Below are positions 3,757-5,449 of a DNA stretch of 5,449 nucleotides, piece by piece; positions within the stretch are counted from its first letter, which is position 1, and every line of letters starts with the position of its first letter. A program made the translations under genes and the position numbers. The stretch lies in contig DDSL01000045.1 in assembly GCA_002343825.1 (NCBI GenBank), forward strand, positions 28,197-33,645, read 5' to 3'. Source of the DNA: Chthonomonas sp. UBA2391 (GTDB lineage Bacteria; Armatimonadota; Fimbriimonadia; Fimbriimonadales; Fimbriimonadaceae). The notes beneath the pieces are model-generated. The model had not been told where the DNA came from. It did no database searches and saw nothing but the letters and a program-made list of their open reading frames with translations.

Positions 3757-5067
3757 ATGCCGCGCGCCGCCTTCACGACTTTGGGGTGCAAAGTCAACCA
3801 GTACGAGACCCAGAAGATCCTCGAATCCTTCGAGGATCACGGTTTTGAGGTCGTGCCCTTCGACGCCGAAGCGGAGGTCTATGTGATCAATTCTTGCAGC
3901 GTCACCAGCATCGCCGAGCACAAGAGTCGGCAAATGGTCCGCAAACTTGCGCGACAACGCCCCGAAGCCGACGTGGTCGTAACCGGCTGTGCCGCCCAGA
4001 TGGGCATCAACAAAGACGTCGCGTTCGAGGGGGCCTCGTTGGTCGTCCCGAATCCGGACAAGCTGGAAACCCTCCACCATTTGGTGAATCTCCGTCCTCA
4101 GTGGAACAAACTCCCGCCAAGAAACCTAGAGGACAAGACCCGAAACCGGACCCGAGCGACCCTCAAAGTCCAGGATGGCTGCAACGTCTTTTGCAGCTAT
4201 TGTTCGATCCCTTTCACCCGTCCGGTCATGACCAGTCGCCCCTGGCATCAGGTGTTGGCAGAGGCGAGGACCCTTGCCGATCAAGGCTATCACGAAGCCG
4301 TCCTTACCGGTGTACTCATCGGGAGCTACGGACCCGAAACGGGCTCGGAGGGTCCCGACTTTCCCGAGTTGGTCCGGCTCCTTAGCGAGGAGTCGGGTAT
4401 CCACCGCCTGCGAATCAGCAGCATCGAGATGCAACAGGTCACCCGACGGCTGGTAGACCTGATGGCCGAGGGCAGGATCGTGCCCCACTTCCACATCCCG
4501 CTCCAAAGTGGGGACACGGGGGTCCTTCGAGACATGAACCGGCCCTATGATCAAGAGCGCTACCTGGAACTCTGTTCTTGGCTTCAGAGTGAAATCCCTG
4601 ACATCAGTATAAGTGCCGACATCATGGTCGGATTCCCGACCGAAACCGAAGCGCGGTTCCTGAGTTCACTGCACGTCGTCAAGACCGTTGGGTACCAGAG
4701 CATCCACGTCTTCAGCTTTAGTCCTCGGTTCGGAACCCCGGCCGACCATCTTGGAGACCCTGTCCCCGCCGAAGAAAAGGCGAAGCGCCGTGAGGTCTTG
4801 ACGCAGGCGGCCAAAGAAACCGGGGCAGCCCATGCGGCGCGATTTGTGGGTCGCCGGATGGAGGTTCTCGTCGAGTCGAAGGTGACCCCGGATGGGCTTC
4901 TCGAAGGCCTGACTCCGAACTACCTCCGCGTTCAGTTCGCTGGTCCGAAGTCGCTCGCCCGACGCTTGGCGACGGTAGAGATCCAAGAAGCCCGCAACGG
5001 GATCTTGTTTGGAGAACTTGCCGACCCCACCGTTGCCCCTTCTGAAACTCGATTACTCGTGAGATAA
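3757..5067 (+). CDS. mtaB: tRNA t6A37 methylthiotransferase (MtaB-type radical SAM)
   Basis: This enzyme adds a 2-methylthio group to N6-threonylcarbamoyladenosine at tRNA position 37 (ms2t6A), using S-adenosylmethionine and two [4Fe-4S] clusters. The N-terminal MTTase domain has its three cluster Cys at C11 (TLGCKVNQYE), C47 (NSCSVT) and C78 (TGCAAQ). The radical SAM domain has C-x3-C-x2-C at C142, C146, C149, followed by HIPLQSG (246-252), ADIMVGFPTETE (287-298) and FSFSPRFGTPA (319-329). A C-terminal TRAM-like RNA-binding region begins near 365. At 436 residues it is full length. TLGCKVNQYE favours MtaB over MiaB (ms2i6A) or RimO. Where relatives often have R-G after the Cys triad, this has R155-P156. 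ATG 3757 is placed by the immediate MTTase start, although no Shine-Dalgarno is visible. The HIT gene follows after 4 nt. Repeat copy 7 encodes HHLV (107-110). Confidence 0.92.
   Translation: MPRAAFTTLGCKVNQYETQKILESFEDHGFEVVPFDAEAEVYVINSCSVTSIAEHKSRQMVRKLARQRPEADVVVTGCAAQMGINKDVAFEGASLVVPNPDKLETLHHLVNLRPQWNKLPPRNLEDKTRNRTRATLKVQDGCNVFCSYCSIPFTRPVMTSRPWHQVLAEARTLADQGYHEAVLTGVLIGSYGPETGSEGPDFPELVRLLSEESGIHRLRISSIEMQQVTRRLVDLMAEGRIVPHFHIPLQSGDTGVLRDMNRPYDQERYLELCSWLQSEIPDISISADIMVGFPTETEARFLSSLHVVKTVGYQSIHVFSFSPRFGTPADHLGDPVPAEEKAKRREVLTQAAKETGAAHAARFVGRRMEVLVESKVTPDGLLEGLTPNYLRVQFAGPKSLARRLATVEIQEARNGILFGELADPTVAPSETRLLVR
3816..3838. repeat. 10-bp perfect inverted repeat early in mtaB
   Basis: GATCCTCGAA and TTCGAGGATC flank a 3-nt TCC, about 60 nt into the mtaB coding sequence, over codons for I-L-E-S-F-E-D. 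As RNA it would form a strong stem with a 3-nt loop. It could affect early elongation, or be a by-product of the Ile-Leu-Glu / Phe-Glu-Asp codons. It is unrelated to the ACCAWWTGGT element. Confidence 0.4.
4073..4088. repeat. Iterated palindrome copy 7 (in mtaB)
   Basis: Core ACCATTTGGT at 4076-4085 within TCCACCATTTGGTGAA, encoding H-H-L-V in the linker between the MTTase and radical SAM domains. It is the only copy in a plus-strand gene and uses the same codon phase as the others. Confidence 0.8.
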
Positions 5068-5071
5068 CTGT

Positions 5072-5404
5072 ATGCCAACCCTATTCACCCGAATCATCCA
5101 AGGAGAAATCCCGGCTGAAATCGTCTATCAGGATGAACACGTCGTCGCCTTTCGGGACATCCAGCCCGTCGCCCCGATCCACGTCCTGATCGTCCCTCGA
5201 ACCGAAATCGAGGGCCTCGCGACCCTTCCTGAAACGGGTGACCACCTCAGGATTCTCAACGCGGCCAAGATCATCGCCGAGCAACTCGGACTGGGGAATG
5301 GATACCGCCTCGTGATCAACCAGGGCGAAGATGGCGGCCAGACTGTTCCTCACCTTCATGCCCACTTGCTGGGCGGACGCAAAATGAACTGGCCTCCTGG
5401 CTAG
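5072..5404 (+). CDS. HIT/HINT-family nucleotide hydrolase
   Basis: This is a complete 110-residue protein of the histidine triad HINT branch. These small cytoplasmic dimers hydrolyse purine nucleoside phosphoramidates and acyl-adenylates such as aminoacyl-AMP. The N-terminal FTRIIQGEIPAEIVYQDE (5-22) and VPRTEI (41-46) match the branch. The active-site block NQGEDGGQTVPHLHAHLLGG (83-102) holds the H-x-H-x-H triad H94, H96, H98; the middle His is the expected nucleophile. The C-terminal MNWPPG is the usual HINT ending, so the gene is intact. It starts 4 nt after the mtaB stop with only a weak GAG (5061-5063) ahead, so it is probably co-transcribed and perhaps translationally coupled with mtaB. 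The true substrate is not readable. No repeat copy lies in it. Confidence 0.9.
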   Translation: MPTLFTRIIQGEIPAEIVYQDEHVVAFRDIQPVAPIHVLIVPRTEIEGLATLPETGDHLRILNAAKIIAEQLGLGNGYRLVINQGEDGGQTVPHLHAHLLGGRKMNWPPG

Positions 5405-5449
5405 ACGGGGTTTGGTCCGGTCGGCCCGAAGCCGCGCCCGACCCAGGGG

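Noticed and set aside
5194..5214. CCCTCGA / TCGAGGG inverted repeat in the HIT gene
   Set aside because: 7-bp arms with a 7-nt loop inside coding sequence are plausible by chance and have no supporting context.
5419..5443. GGTCGG...CCGACC inverted repeat after the HIT gene as a terminator
   Set aside because: It has only 6-bp arms around a 13-nt GC-rich loop and no T-run before the window ends; not enough to call.
1..5449. CRISPR array, tRNA/rRNA genes, insertion sequence or phage genes
   Set aside because: No direct-repeat/spacer pattern, cloverleaf, transposase or integrase-like product was seen; the seven short repeats are palindromic, irregularly spaced and inside conserved genes.

Overview
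The window looks like a compact chromosomal segment of a moderately GC-rich, Gram-negative (diderm) bacterium. Two neighbouring lipid A genes (a tetraacyldisaccharide 4'-kinase, lpxK, and an LpxL/HtrB-type acyltransferase) imply a lipopolysaccharide outer membrane. The left edge holds the start of a type IV prepilin-like gene whose N-terminus reads MIQRKAFTLIELLVVI. That leader style, together with this 6-carboxytetrahydropterin synthase subtype, recalls Armatimonadota or related groups, but this is only an impression from memory.

Layout. Positions 1-48 (minus) are the first 16 codons of a prepilin/pseudopilin gene that runs off the left edge. Positions 49-223 are a divergent intergenic region with a perfect TATAAT box facing the pilin gene and an 18-bp palindrome just downstream of the predicted transcription start. 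Positions 224-496 (plus) encode a 90-residue protein I do not recognise; its stop overlaps the stop of the convergent queD-like gene. From 3713 down to 493 (minus) runs a tight four-gene cluster: lpxK, lipid A acyltransferase, GT9 (heptosyltransferase-type) glycosyltransferase, and queD-like 6-carboxytetrahydropterin synthase. Spacings are 9 nt, an overlap of about 70 nt, and 6 nt, so it is probably one operon. A 43-bp divergent gap separates it from a plus-strand pair: mtaB-like tRNA methylthiotransferase (3757-5067) and, 4 nt later, a HIT/HINT-family nucleotide hydrolase (5072-5404). The last 45 bases are noncoding as far as visible.

Functionally, the minus cluster joins lipid A maturation (4'-phosphorylation, secondary acylation) and LPS core-type sugar transfer to a tRNA queuosine precursor enzyme. 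The plus pair begins with a second tRNA-modification enzyme (ms2t6A37). The queuosine and ms2t6A genes therefore lie on either side of the lipid A genes, with no obvious metabolic link.

The most striking signal is not a gene. Seven copies of a near-perfect palindrome, core ACCAWWTGGT with extended consensus TTMACCAWWTGGTKAA, lie between 797 and 4088. They occur in five unrelated genes on both strands, always inside coding sequence, and always in the same codon phase (nAC CAW WTG GTn, read as [H/N]-[H/Q]-[L/M]-V). With equal base frequencies the core would be expected about 0.02 times in a window this size. This looks like a highly iterated DNA element, comparable in concept to cyanobacterial HIP1, DNA-uptake words or nucleoid-protein sites. 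I do not recognise it as a described motif.
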